NCBI GenBank assembly: GCA_030490835.1
Contig: CM059971.1
Location: 126,698,564-126,762,563 of the forward strand
Length of the DNA stretch: 64,000 nt
DNA from: Annona cherimola
Taxonomy: Eukaryota > Streptophyta > Magnoliopsida > Magnoliales > Annonaceae
Direction: 5' to 3'
A program made the position numbers and the translations under genes. The notes beneath the pieces were generated by a model. That model was not told where the DNA came from. It saw nothing but the letters and a program-made list of their open reading frames with translations, and ran no database searches. Below are positions 1 through 10,631 of the stretch, piece after piece. Each line of letters opens with the position of its first letter. The first letter of the stretch is position 1.

Positions 1-407
1 ATTTAGCGTGCGCTGAGCAGTCGTATCTTTTTTAAAGATTTTTTTAGCATGATTTAAGCATCTACTTATTATATATGAAATTTTATAATTCTTTAATTTT
101 TTTAAAAAATATTCTTTGAATTATGAAGATGAACGAAGAAAGGTAATTTTTCATTTTCCTAATTCAAAAAAATATTTAAAAAACAAAAAAAATATAAAAT
201 TTCATATAAATAAGTATATGTTTGGGTTGCATATTTATGCCAGAAAATTCAAAAGGATAAAAAATGATTCATGCGGTTGTGTCCATTGAAGCTCGGTGTC
301 CACAGGTGCGTTCAATCTTGCAGCCTATTTTTACTTACCATCTAAATATAGTAGAGAAAATAAGATATAAAGATACTGGAAATGAGACTATAAGATATGG
401 AGTTTGA

Positions 408-578
408 TCCTACTAGTGGAGCTAACAATATATAGCTTATTTTAGCCTAGGTTAGAGGTTGTAATTTTAAAAATTTTATTTTTATGAAAATAACTCCTAC
501 TAGTGGAGTTAACAATATGTAGCTTATTTTAGCCTGGGTTAGAGGTTGTAATTTTAAAAAATTTATTTTTATGAAAAT
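408..578. repeat. 88-bp tandem duplication inside DUF247 intron copy A
   Basis: Two near-identical units of about 88 bases lie head to tail; each begins around TCCTACTAGTGGAG and ends in an AT-rich run before GAAAATA. The paralogous intron near 8450-8535 has only one unit. The tandem doubling therefore most likely happened in copy A after the larger gene duplication. Confidence 0.8.
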
Positions 579-1075
579 ATTACCTCAAGTATATTTAATT
601 CATATATTAAACTTATAATTTAAATAATATATGTTTGTGAGATGTTAAGTAATTTCACCTCCATAAGGTTGATTTTTGAAAATAAAAGCTACATACAGAT
701 ATCTGAAAATTAGAAATTTTGATATATGAATTAAATACATCTGGGACAATATTTTTATTAAAAATAAAAATTATATCTTTTAGCCGATGATAACATAAGC
801 AGCTAACAGGATTGGTGCCCATAAAATATTAAGATAAACTGACTAATATTAATGCTAATTAAACAAATATAAGATGATAGAATAAGAAATTACTTTTTTT
901 TTATTTGAATTAAGACACAAACATTTGTTTGTTTGTTTTTTTTTTTTTTCCTTGTAAGTAAAGGAGAATGTAAAGGATACGAGCTGCGTATTAAAAGGTG
1001 GCGCTTAGCGATGGAAATTAGTGAATAGAAAGGAAACGAATTAACTTTGGGAATAGAATAAACAAAGCGGGTCAC

Positions 1076-1352
1076 CTTGTTCGGAGATTTTTTCAAAACA
1101 ATCCTGTGCAAGTTCTGCAAACCTTGTTTCAGCTTTATTCAAATCGTCAGCGTCTTTGCCCTCAAGGGCGTAGTAAACAGCAGCGGCTTTGAAAGGGAAC
1201 CAATAGGTCCACTGATCACTCTGTTCAGGGCCCAGGTCAATGAGCGGAGACAAGACCAAGGCCTTCGGATTGAATGCCTCTGGATGGGCCTTTCTCACGC
1301 AATGAGCGACCGGAAGAAGACGAACGGAATTCGTCACTTCCTCGTCTCTCAT
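1076..1352 (-). CDS. DUF247 (UPF0481) protein, first exon only, gene runs off the window
   Basis: This is the N-terminal exon of a plant DUF247 family protein, paralogous to the complete gene at 6223-9287. Seen: ATG at 1352-1350, then an open frame containing HPEAFNPKALVLSPL and FKAAAVYYALEGKDADD, which align closely with the second copy. The exon ends at 1076 with a GT donor at 1075-1074 in phase 1, the same position and phase as in the paralogue. The second exon, holding most of the domain, would lie left of base 1. A TATA-like box (1464-1471) is shared with the paralogue. The frame is open with no internal stop, so nothing here shows it to be a pseudogene. Known of the family: membrane-anchored plant proteins of mostly unknown biochemistry; some grass members are self-incompatibility determinants. 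Whether this copy is expressed or has an intact exon 2 cannot be seen. Confidence 0.7.
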
Positions 1353-1463
1353 TTCGAGGGACCGATATCTGTTTTTCCCCCCTTTATCTTCAAATCCTAC
1401 CACTTCTCCTGCTTTGCAATATGTTTCTAGCTAGCTTGCTGGCAAAAGAGCAGTGATGGAAAG

Positions 1464-1471
1464 TTTATATA
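1464..1471 (-). promoter_or_regulatory. TATA box of DUF247 copy A
   Basis: On the minus strand this reads TATATAAA. It lies about 112 bases upstream of the ATG at 1352 and is conserved in position with the box at 9381-9388 of the paralogue, inside the best-conserved flank of the duplication. Confidence 0.5.
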
Positions 1472-2097
1472 TCAATAAGGAGTGGGTGTGTTGCTTCCAA
1501 TATCAGTCATCTGGGTTTATCTTTAGGTCCATTCCTTTCTTGGATTGTTTCGATTCTCAACACGAATAAAGAAAGATCGAGGAGGGTCGCCTCCAAGAGG
1601 AGGAATCCCATGATTCTGTTTTGTGAACACGCAATTTCCAAGATCAGCATCTAATGATTCTGTTTCAACAAGAAACTCCATGAATTGGACCATCCCATGA
1701 TTTATCAACAAAATTAGCAGAATTTCTACTGCTAAAAGTTGGACCAGATAATTCCTAAATCAGACAATTACCGTGGCTGACTTGAAATTTGCAGCTGACT
1801 TGAAATCGTGAACTGCGGACAGAAAGAATCGCGGAGATGATAGCAGAGATGTCATGTGGTTTCATGGTGGTTGGGACGAAATCAAGACACCCAAGTGCCT
1901 CAACACCAATCACACCGTCAAATGCTACGCAACAAAATGAAGATTATACTGGGGAGCAAATTGCAACGTGATAGCGTAGCTTTTGGGGTAGAAAGCTTGA
2001 GGGGAATGGGTGAAAGATAGGGGTACAACTTGATACTGGGTCGGTCCGAACTCGTCTGGCCCGACTCAGTTTCAAAACTAAGTTTAGGTTTTATTTT

Positions 2098-2494
2098 AGA
2101 TAATTTACATATATACCCACATAGTTTGACACTAATTGCAGATATATCCACGTAGTTTCACGAATTGCATATTACTTCATATAGTTTCACCAAAATTGCG
2201 TATTATCCCCAGGCCATTACCTATCGTTAATATCTAACGTGATATTTTGAAAAATGACGAAAATGCTCTCATGAGTATACGTAGTTTCATGGGGGTAATA
2301 TGCAATTTGCGAAACTACCAATGATGATATTTTTGTCATTTTTTAAAATATCATATTAGGTATTAACGACAGGTAACAACGTGAGGATAATACGCAATTT
2401 TGGTGAAACCATGTGGGGGTAATATGCGATTTATGAATACGTAGATATATCTGCACTTAGTGTCAAACTACGTGGGTATATATGTAAATTACCC
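2098..2494. mobile_element. Mutator-like MITE with perfect 9-bp target duplication
   Basis: This is a foldback element of 397 bases with arms of roughly 170 bases. Its ends read ATAATTTACATATATACCCA and the inverted form of the same motif. It is flanked on both sides by the 9-mer TTTTATTTT (2089-2097 and 2495-2503). A 9-bp target duplication with long terminal inverted repeats is the signature of Mutator-like elements. It has no coding capacity. A relative lies near 37250-37440. Confidence 0.85.
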
Positions 2495-2845
2495 TTTTAT
2501 TTTTGAAATTTTTTTCAAATTAGACTCGGTTTCAACCTGACCCAAGAAAACTCGAAACCAATACTGAGTTTGCATTGACCCGATATCAACCCGATATTCT
2601 CCCTAATTTATTAAAATAATTATATTTATTTATGTATTAAGTATTTCAACTATAATTGTGATAAAAGTTATTCTATATAATCATATTTTAATTAAATTGT
2701 AAAACTTTTATTCTAAAACTTAAATGTTATATACATTTGTCTTTAAAAATTGAATATATTACATCTATATCAACTTTGTTTGCAAATAATTATAAATACA
2801 CTAACTCTTTAAAATTATTGCATATATAAAAATTATCTACAAGAC

Positions 2846-3025
2846 ATAAGTTTCACTTTTATTAAACTTTAGATAGTAATTTCATTTAATATAAGTTTCA
2901 CTTTTATTAAACTTTATATAGTAATTTCATTCAATATAAATTTTACTTTTATTAAACTTTATATAGTAATTTCATTTAATATAACTTTCACTTTTATTAA
3001 ACTTTAGATAGTAATTTCATTTATT
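2846..3025. repeat. 45-bp minisatellite, four units
   Basis: Four consecutive units of about 45 bases contain CACTTTTATTAAACTTTA followed by TAGTAATTTCATT, with one to four differences between units. It lies inside an AT-rich transposon remnant. Confidence 0.8.
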
Positions 3026-3566
3026 TTTCTTACATTAATTGTTAGGTGTAGATTTATTATGTTTATTGTATTTAGAATTATCTTTTAATTAAAAGACAAA
3101 TTTTCATCAAAACCAAAGATATCATAAATCATATTATTATATTCACGTATAAATTATTCATTTGCAAATGCAATAATGTTTAAAAAAATTTGTTATCTTT
3201 ATTAGTAATTTCAACTTTTATTCGTTTGAGAATAACCTGAATTTCAACCCGAAACCAATGCCAACCCAGTCTTAACTCGACTGGGTTTGAGAATAACATT
3301 ATCATTATTTTATAAAAAAATTTTAATAGCATCCTAATAGAAGGGGACAAATATGCAATTTATGTAAACTTTAAGGGCATATTAACAATATTGACAAACT
3401 TAGGAACACAGAAGCAATATTAATAAAATATTGTAGGCATATTTGCAAAATCACAAGTAATAAATTATTAAACACTTGATATTGGAAACGGTTGTGTAAT
3501 GACATGCATCCTTGACGGAGTATATTCAAATGTGCTACATCTCGACTACTTTATTTCAATGGGCTC

Positions 3567-4034
3567 CACTTCTATGGGATTGTAGCCATATAACCTTTTA
3601 ATTTTTAAGATTTTGGTCTTCGATAAAATTTTTTATCTATTTATTGTATTTAACATCATTTGTTTATTTAGAAGACCAAGTTTCATCTCGATCAAGTACG
3701 TTTGTGAGCCACATTTGTGAAAAATATATATTCATATGTAAATTATGAAAAATGCTTAGATATATTTACACATGTTTTAGAAAGTAATAATACTTTAAAA
3801 AATCATTTATCCATATAGAAATGATATTTTACAATTTTAAAATTAATATTTAGTATTAAACTAGTTTATTATATTCATTTTTAATGGGGCCCATATATAG
3901 TAAGATTAGACGAAAAAAAGGGTTTACAAGATATTGTAAATGATGTTAAATACAATTGATGGAGTGAATTTTCTATCAACTATCAAGATTTTAAATATGA
4001 AGGAGTTATATAGAAAATAAGTTTCATAGAAGTG
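3567..4034. mobile_element. H1-family foldback MITE (copy a)
   Basis: The ends are inverted copies of each other: CACTTCTATGGGAT at the left and CATAGAAGTG at the right. The shared core has the inverted modules TTTAACATCATTTG, CAAGTTTCATC and AAATTATGAAAAATGC. Other copies are near 13075, 18618, 34965 and 41805. It is non-coding. Confidence 0.7.
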
Positions 4035-4257
4035 GGACTGCATTTCAATTTCATCAAATTAATAACAAGTTTACAAATATTTACATCTTGTGTAATTTAA
4101 AAAGGATGTTGAATGGTAAAATTTTTCTATAAAATTTATAAATATGTTTGATAGTATATTGAAAGTGTAAATGTACATACACGAGCTCATGTGAAGCATA
4201 AAAATGCACGTGGGGATATAAAGGCAATTGTGGGGGTGGGTGGGTGGGTGGGGGGAG

Positions 4258-4822
4258 AGGGGGCGGGGAACACATTTCTTTATACATACTGTCGAGAAAA
4301 TGAAGGTAAAGCGCTAATCTAAAAAAAATAAAAAATGATACAGAGCATAAAATCAAGCTTCGTGTTTAGTATAGATTAAAGCTTTCGAATGAAATATTTT
4401 TAGTGTACAACTTTTAAAAATGGGGAAGTGATGGGATATGATAGGAATAATAATGAAGAGTAAAGATAATAAAATTAAAATAAATATAATAGTTGTATGG
4501 GTAATTACGAAGAAATAATTAAAAAGTAGGATAGTTGTGGGGTGGGGGGAAACACATTTCTTTATACATATTGTCGAGAAAATGAAGGTAAAACGCTAAT
4601 CTGAAAAAAATAAAAAATGATACAGAGCATAAAATCAAGCTTCGTGTTTAGTATAGATTAAAGCTTTCGAATGAAATATTTTTAGTGTACAACTTTTAAA
4701 AATGGGGAAGTGATGGGATATTATAGGAATAATAATAAAGAGTAAAGATAATAAAATTAAAATAAATATGATAGTTGTATGGGTAATTACGAAGAAATAA
4801 TTAAAAAGTAGGATAGTTGTAG
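4258..4822. repeat. 282-bp direct tandem duplication
   Basis: AACACATTTCTTTATACATA begins at 4269 and again at 4551. The following 250-odd bases are nearly identical, through TCGAGAAAATGAAGGTAAA, GCTTTCGAATGAAATATTTT and the end GTAGGATAGTTGT. The unit is derived from a MITE-type sequence (GATTTTATGCTCTGTATCA on the minus strand). Only a handful of differences separate the copies, so the duplication is recent. Confidence 0.88.
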
Positions 4823-5202
4823 GAAAATATAAGAAATGATTAAAAAAAAAATAGTTGTGAGAAAAGTGTTTGAATCGAAAATTTTATGAAAATGTGAAGC
4901 TGGTAATAACAGCGCATCACAAACTACCTAGTAATATTACAAGGCTCACATGACAACGATGTTTGGACAAGATACATAGAAAATTTTCCAGAATTCCTCC
5001 GTTTTTGGCCACTAGAGGGAGTGGGTAATTTTCTTGTGAACGATTGGCTAGAAAAAAAATTAAAAATTAGAATTAATATAGACTGCTTAGGTTCTCTTGT
5101 TGCTGCTGAGACCTACAAGTCTAACCATGTCGTCTCCATATTCATCTTCATACCTTATGCCGTTTTGAATGAAATTATTTCAGTTAAATAGATATTGAGA
5201 AT

Positions 5203-5818
5203 AGGGGTGTTAACGGATCGGGTTAGACAGGTTGGAGCTTAATCCTAATCCTAACCTATTTAAAATATTTCAACCCTAATCCGTTTATTAACCCATTTAA
5301 AAAACCTCAACCCTAACCCATTTACAACTCATTTAATAAACGGGTTGGTGGGTTGTTAACAGGTTATATAACAAATAACCTGAAAATCTAAACTCTAGTA
5401 GATGATCTCGCAGGGAGAGACGAGATGATGTTTTCGGTATAGAGGAAATGAAAATAGGGCAGTAATAGAAAAATGAAATTAGGACAGCAGTGAAAAAATG
5501 AAAAATTAGGTGACTTGAGGAAGACTTAGAGAAGGAAAATAACCAAGGGGTTTATATGTATATATATAAAACTTTAATGAGTTAAACGAGTTAAATGGGT
5601 TGAACGAATTGAACAGGTTGAACAGATTATATGGATTAAATGAGTTATTAAACGGGTTGACGAGTTATAAAATCTTAACCCTAATCCATTTATTAACTAA
5701 ATGGTTAAACGGGTTGACGGATCATTACCAATTTATTCAAAAATCTCAACCCAAACCTATTTATAAACGGGTTGAACGAGTGGATTGACGGGTTGACCAT
5801 GACCATTAACACCCCTAG
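5203..5818. mobile_element. Non-autonomous element with AGGGGTGTTAA ends
   Basis: The left end begins AGGGGTGTTAACGG and the right end finishes CCATTAACACCCCTA, a terminal inverted repeat. The interior is filled with short inverted and direct iterations of AACGGGTTGA and CCCATTTA. Flanks ATTGAGAA and GATGAGAA match at 6 of 8 positions, which would fit an aged 8-bp hAT target duplication. A second, more diverged copy is at 26287-27169. It has no transposase. Confidence 0.65.
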
Positions 5819-6222
5819 ATGAGAACGGATATAAATGTTGCAATCATCGATTCCATCTTGGCTCCTCCTTGTTTCCTTGGGAAGTCAGAGGCGAGATATT
5901 CCAGCCAAAGCCCTTGCTGTTTGTACAGATCATTTGGTGGGAGGGAGGTGGTTTATTTACAAGTGATTTTTTGGGTGTATTTACCCATGCACATTTTACG
6001 GATTTCCAAACATTTAATAAAATATAAAACAAATCTTAAAAATTATCAAAATTTAAATTGCAAATGTGTTATAAATCAACAACCCATGTTTTTTTTTTAA
6101 AATAATGCTCGAGTGAGCCCATAGCCAGCCTGAAGACCCAATTCAAACATATTTGTACATTTTTCATCATGAAACGGCAGGCTTATTTATATTTTATAAT
6201 AAATAAATGCAAATAGGAAGTC
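5819..6222. other. Spacer downstream of the DUF247 gene, nothing recognised
   Basis: This is about 400 bases of non-repetitive sequence between the element at 5203-5818 and the DUF247 stop codon. It must contain the 3' untranslated region of that minus-strand gene. No gene or repeat was recognised. Confidence 0.5.
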
Positions 6223-9200
6223 TCACTTCTTTCTTCTTTTGATGGCATAAACAGCGGCTGCCACGACGGTGACAGCAGCAGCCACGTATGAAGTCAATTT
6301 CAAAGCAGGCCCATTCCTGACCCTGAAGTTCTTCATCCTTTCGTCGTAAAAGGCCTTCATCTTTCCAACGTGGGCATCAACAGCAGGATACGTGGAGGGA
6401 AAGCTGGCAAAGCCCCCCACCTCATTCACAAACCTCACCACATCTTCGTCGCTCTTCCACCTCCCCCTTAAGGCCCCACACTTCTTCAGCACCTTCACAT
6501 CCCCCACGTCATCCACCAGCTCCTTTAACAGCTGCAGGTACCTCGTCACCGGCCGCCGCAGCTTCCCCATCTCCAGCGCCACCAGGTTCCGGAGCACCGT
6601 CTCCATCTTCGAATCGAACACCAGCGCCGGCAGCTGCAGCGCAGCCCCGTCGAACCGGATGTCGTTCACGAACCCGGAGAGGACCGCCTCGAATCGAATC
6701 CCCACCCGGGCCAACTCCTTAGCTGGTGGAATGGGCCATGACACAGCATCGCCAGTAGCAGTGGCAGCTACTTTGGGATTCCGAAGGGAGTGGTGCACGC
6801 AGTCAAGCAGGGTGGAGCCTGGGAAGCGAGTTTGGCGATTAGTGGTGGAGGCGTAGAAAGGAGAGTAGTATCGACAGAAGACGGTAAGAACTTCAGGAAA
6901 GTTGTCGGGTTTTCCGCATAGCTTGGCCACTTTGAAGAGCAGCGGCATTGGGAGTTGGTTATCTAGCATGGCAATGTCAGAGATGAGTTGGGTGCCATGT
7001 CTTGATACCATGTAGGCTTCCACACTATCTCTGTCCTTTCTAGATAATTGCTTCAAGTCGCTGAGAAAGCCCACCGTAAGGTATATAGCGTCGCATATTT
7101 CTTTGATATTTTGAGGAAGATCTTCGGCAATGGTTTTAGCTGTACAACAAGTTAATAAAAAAAGTATTTTCAAGCAATTCAATCAAGAAGCTTAATTAAT
7201 TAAATAATTAATGGGCCATTGTCTTATATAACCACTGATTATTTCATTGTAAACCAAAAATATTTTTATCTTTTATAAATGTGTGTCGAAATTTTATAAA
7301 AGGTAAGATGTAGATGAGGTCAAGGCATTTATAAAAATAAAAAATAAAAAAGTATATATTTTCAGTCGATCGTACGCGGTTACTGGCGAAACTAATTACC
7401 TGGTTGAGCTTGATACCGTTCGCCCATTGGTGCGGTGGTTGTTTCCCGCAATTGCAAGGGGATTGGTTTCGCCGCAGGTGCTTGTTTCCCTGCATCTTGT
7501 TCTTCTGGCACCAGCAGTAAATAGAGAAGCCGCAAAAATGTCATATATCATACTATGCAACTAGCTGGCTTTGTTTGGGATAATATCGCTGATTCGAAGA
7601 AGGTTCCACGCTTACTCTTTTTATTTAATTTATTTGGTATTTATTACTTTAAATTATTTATAATGATATTTTTTTATTAAGAGTGTATTTGGAAAATGAT
7701 AAAACTTTGATGAAAAATTTTTTAGGTAAAAATTTTTGAAATGAGAAAAATAATGTGATTGTATAAATAAAGTTAAAATTAATAAGTTAAATGTATGAGT
7801 AATTGTATAAAAATGATTGAAAAGTAAGGTAATTGTATATAAAAAAGTAAAGAAAAATTTAAAAATAGAATAGTTATAAAGAGTGAAAAGTGTTAGATTG
7901 AAAAACAGATGAAACCATTTTCTAATCTTTTAAGGTGTGTTTGGGAAGCGATAAAACTTTTAGATGAAAAATTTTGATGTGGAAGTTTTTAAATTAAAGG
8001 AAAATAATGTAACATAATAAGGACAATGATAAGAAGTAAAAAAGAACGAAGTTATGTTAGTTGCATAATTAATTGTGTAAAAATAATTGAAAAATAAGGT
8101 AATTATATAAGAAAATGTGAAAAATAATTTAAAAATAGTAGTTATGAAGAGCAAAAATTTTAGATTGAGAAGTTTTAGTTTGAAAATTTTTAATGTTAAA
8201 CAAATATGGCCTTATTATATTTAGAATTTTGTAATTTTAATTTTTAAATATTCTTTGAATTATGAAAATATAAACAAGAAAGGCAACTTTTCATTTTCAT
8301 AATTCAAACAAATATTTAAAAATCAAAAAATTATAAATTCTGAAAAATTCAAAAGAAATAAAAATGATGAATAAAATAACATATATACACATAGATTTTT
8401 AAAAATATTAAAAATATATGCACATATCCACAAATGACATATGGAGTTTGATCCCGTTAGTTGGGCCAACAATAGCTTATGTTCGCCTGGATTAACAGTT
8501 GTAATTTTAAAATTTTTATGTTTGTGAAAATATTACCTCAAGTATAATTATTTCATATATTAAATTTACAAAATTTTTAACTGTATTTTTACTTCTAAAA
8601 ATAACAGTTTTTGAGATGTCAAGTAATTTTCACCTCCAAAAACGGTTGATTTTTGAAAATAAAAACTAAACACATATTTGCAAATTAGAAAATTTTGATA
8701 TATGAATTAAATACATCCGGGACAATGTTTTTATTAGAAAATAAAAAATTATCTTTTAGGCGATGACAACGTAGGCAGCTAACAGGATTGGAGCCCATAA
8801 AGTATTATGATAAACTGACAAATATTAATGCTAATTAAACAAACATAAGATGATAGAATAGGAAATTACATTTGTTTTATTTGATTTAAGACACGAACTT
8901 TTGTTTATTTTTAATTTTTTTTCTTAAGTTAGTGAATAGAAAGAAAATGAATTAATAATAGTAATGAAATAAAGAAAGAGGGCCACCTGGCTCGGCGATT
9001 TTTCCAGAACAGAACTGAGCAAAGTTTGCCAGGCAGGTTTCAGCTGTAGTCGTATCGTCAGCGTCTTTGCCCTCAAGGGCGTAGTAAACAGCAGCGGCTT
9101 TGAAAGCGAAGCAATGGGCCCACTGATCATGTAGGTCAGGGCCCAGGTGAATGAGCGGAGACAAGATCAAGGCCTTGGGCTTGAATGCCTCTGGGTGGGC

Positions 9201-9287
9201 CTCTCTCAGGCGATGAGGAACCAGATGCGGAGTGGAGCTATGTGCCACCAAGGGTTCAGCTTCAGCAGGGATGACAGGGACCGCCAT
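6223..9287 (-). CDS. DUF247 (UPF0481) protein, two exons, complete
   Basis: Exon 1 is 9287-8987 and exon 2 is 7139-6223, giving a 405-residue protein, normal for the family. The donor CCAG|GT at 8986 and the acceptor TTGTACAG ending at 7140 are both canonical. Phase 1 closes exactly (G+CT gives Ala101). ATG 9287 was chosen over more upstream non-ATG codons because its context is AAGATGG and the paralogue starts at the equivalent place. Seen: the N-terminal motif VPHRLREAHPEAFKP, the central SDIAMLDNQLPMPLLFKV block typical of DUF247, and a C-terminal hydrophobic segment (about residues 383-400, LTSYVAAAVTVVAAAVYAI) followed by KRRKK, as in other tail-anchored members. The family signature is divergent; for example, the usual MMLLDGCFILE block is poorly kept. 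Function is unknown; some grass DUF247 proteins control pollen self-incompatibility, but this family is very large. An early coding intron of 1.85 kb packed with MITEs is notable. Confidence 0.87.
7665..8213. mobile_element. Two adjacent Tourist-like MITEs in the DUF247 intron
   Basis: One unit runs from about 7680 (AGTGTATTTGGAAAATG) to about 7925, and the next from about 7932 (AGGTGTGTTTGGGAAG) to 8213 (AACAAATATGGCC). Both contain the common interior AAAACTTT, ATGAAAAATTTT and GTGAAAAATAATTTAAAAATAG. They lie inside intron 1 and do not disturb the splice sites. TGTTTGG-type ends with 3-bp target duplications are typical of PIF/Harbinger-Tourist MITEs. Confidence 0.6.
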
Positions 9288-9590
9288 CTTTTTTTTTTCC
9301 CGCTTCAACGCCTACCTTTTCCCCTGCTTTGCTATATGTATTTCTAGCTAGCTTGCCAGCAAAAGAGCAATGCTGGAAAGTTTATATATTAATCAAGGAG
9401 GAATGGGTGTTTTGCTTCCGACGTTAGTCATCTGGGTTTTCTTTAGGCCCAGCTTTCGTCCATTCCTTTCTTGGATTGTTTCGATTCTTAACACGAATAA
9501 AGAAAGACTTGAGGCGTGTGTTGCTTGCAGGAATTTTTATTGTTAAAAATCGGACCAGATGATTCCTAAATCAGACAATAACCGTTGCAT
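8215..9590. repeat. Segmental duplication, copy B
   Basis: This is the partner of 65-1775. It covers the distal intron, exon 1, leader, TATA box and upstream flank of the complete DUF247 gene. Good collinear matches include GAATTAAATACATC, GCTAACAGGATTGG, GCCCTCAAGGGCGTAGTAAA and GGATTGTTTCGATTCT. Both copies also share a small inverted repeat (near 80-165 and 8245-8330). Confidence 0.85.
9381..9388 (-). promoter_or_regulatory. TATA box of the complete DUF247 gene
   Basis: On the minus strand this reads TATATAAA, 94 bases upstream of the ATG at 9287. It is conserved with 1464-1471 upstream of the paralogous exon. A start site some 30 bases downstream would leave a leader of about 60 bases. 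Confidence 0.55.
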
Positions 9591-9928
9591 TTTTATTTTT
9601 CATTTTTGGATGGCATTACCGTTGCGTTTTCGCACTCAGAAAGTGCAGGCATTGGGCGGGAGTCGCACTGAAAAAAAGACGTCTTCACACGTCATCGTCG
9701 GGTATCTCATGCATTCATACATGAAGGCCTAAGCGGACAGCGACTATTAATAAATGGTCCGGTTTTCACGCGTTACGTAATACATATACCAATGAAGATA
9801 ACATATTCTCATAAATTAGAAAAATATCCTCAGCTTGATAAATTTCAGACAATATGTAACCTAAATTCATTGCATTTTATCTGCATATAAAACTATATAT
9901 ATATGAGAAATATTCCAATGCATAGTTT
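9591..9928. other. Spacer upstream of the DUF247 gene, nothing recognised
   Basis: This is distal upstream sequence of the DUF247 gene beyond the duplication. It holds no recognisable gene or repeat apart from an AT run at 9896-9903. Confidence 0.4.
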
Positions 9929-10622
9929 TGGTGCGTTTACATCAAAATGAGCCCCAAATGGTTATAAAATGTACATTTACTCTACCCATTGTATTTAGAA
10001 TTATTTTTTTTATTAGTATACCAATTTTTATCTAAATTGGATATGTGTATGGGTCACATCTGAAAACGGTATAAAATCAACCTAATAAAATGGTTTGATG
10101 TAAATAACAATTTTAAAATTATTTTTTCAATATGTAAACTATTTCTTATATAATTTATATATGGATAAATAATTATATAAAGTATCAATACATTTAAGTA
10201 CATGCAGAGCTCATTTTGGGTAAAATGCATTGCAACATATATATCTCTCGCTATATAGATATGTTACTGTGCATTTATATGTATTGTAATTTATGGTGTA
10301 TTTGACTCAAAATGGGTCTTACATGTACTTAAATATATTTATACTTTATACCATCATTTATCCATATATAAATTATGTAGAAGATAGTTTACATGTTGAA
10401 AAAAAAACTTTAAAGTTGCTACTTATATTAAACTATTTTATTATGTTGATTTTGTACCATTTTTAGATGAGGTCCATACACATTTCTAATTTGGATGAAA
10501 ATTGGTATGATAATATAATAAGTAATTTTAAATACAATGGGTGGAGGAGATTATAATTTTACGATCATGCGAGACCCATTTTGAAGCAACCGCATTATCG
10601 TGCTGCAATGTAATATTTCTCA
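9929..10622. mobile_element. Two diverged H2-family foldback MITEs in a row
   Basis: The first (about 9929-10226) has inverted ends TACATCAAAATGAGCCCCA and GAGCTCATTTTGGGTAAAAT. The second (about 10260-10622) has TTGACTCAAAATGGGTCTTA and GAGACCCATTTTGAAGCAA. Both contain the H2 core modules CATTGTATTTAGAATTA, TAATAAAATGGTTTGATGTAA and GATGAAAATTGGTATG. They are separated and bounded by TATATA runs. Confidence 0.7.
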
Positions 10623-10631
10623 TATATATAT

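Larger units (their letters stand above)
65..1775. repeat. Segmental duplication, copy A (DUF247 5' region)
   Basis: This block matches 8215-9590 along its length: AT-rich intron DNA, the first coding exon, the leader, the TATA region and the upstream promoter flank appear in the same order and orientation. Copy A has about 130 extra bases near 1575-1715 and a local tandem duplication at 408-578, neither present in copy B. The offset is about 7.85 kb, so this is a tandem gene duplication. The left edge of copy A runs close to or beyond the window start. The match was read by eye; percent identity was not computed. Confidence 0.85.
2018..3310. mobile_element. Degenerate AT-rich transposon remnant with GTCGGG-rich ends
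   Basis: The two ends carry mixed-sequence motifs related to each other (ACTGGGTCGG, CGACTCAGTTT, and ACCCAGTCTTAACTCGACTGGG near 3255-3290), while the interior is almost pure AT and holds a 45-bp minisatellite. Similar GGGTCGGG-type ends flank 30304-32271 and 15985-16682. There is no transposase coding sequence and clean termini were not found. Classification is tentative. Confidence 0.3.

Noticed and set aside
6392..6856. Plus-strand 154-codon frame
   Set aside because: Antisense shadow of DUF247 exon 2, without any domain.
6223..9287. Calling the DUF247 pair a self-incompatibility locus
   Set aside because: DUF247 is a large family, the copies are divergent, and no partner stigma gene was recognised in the window.
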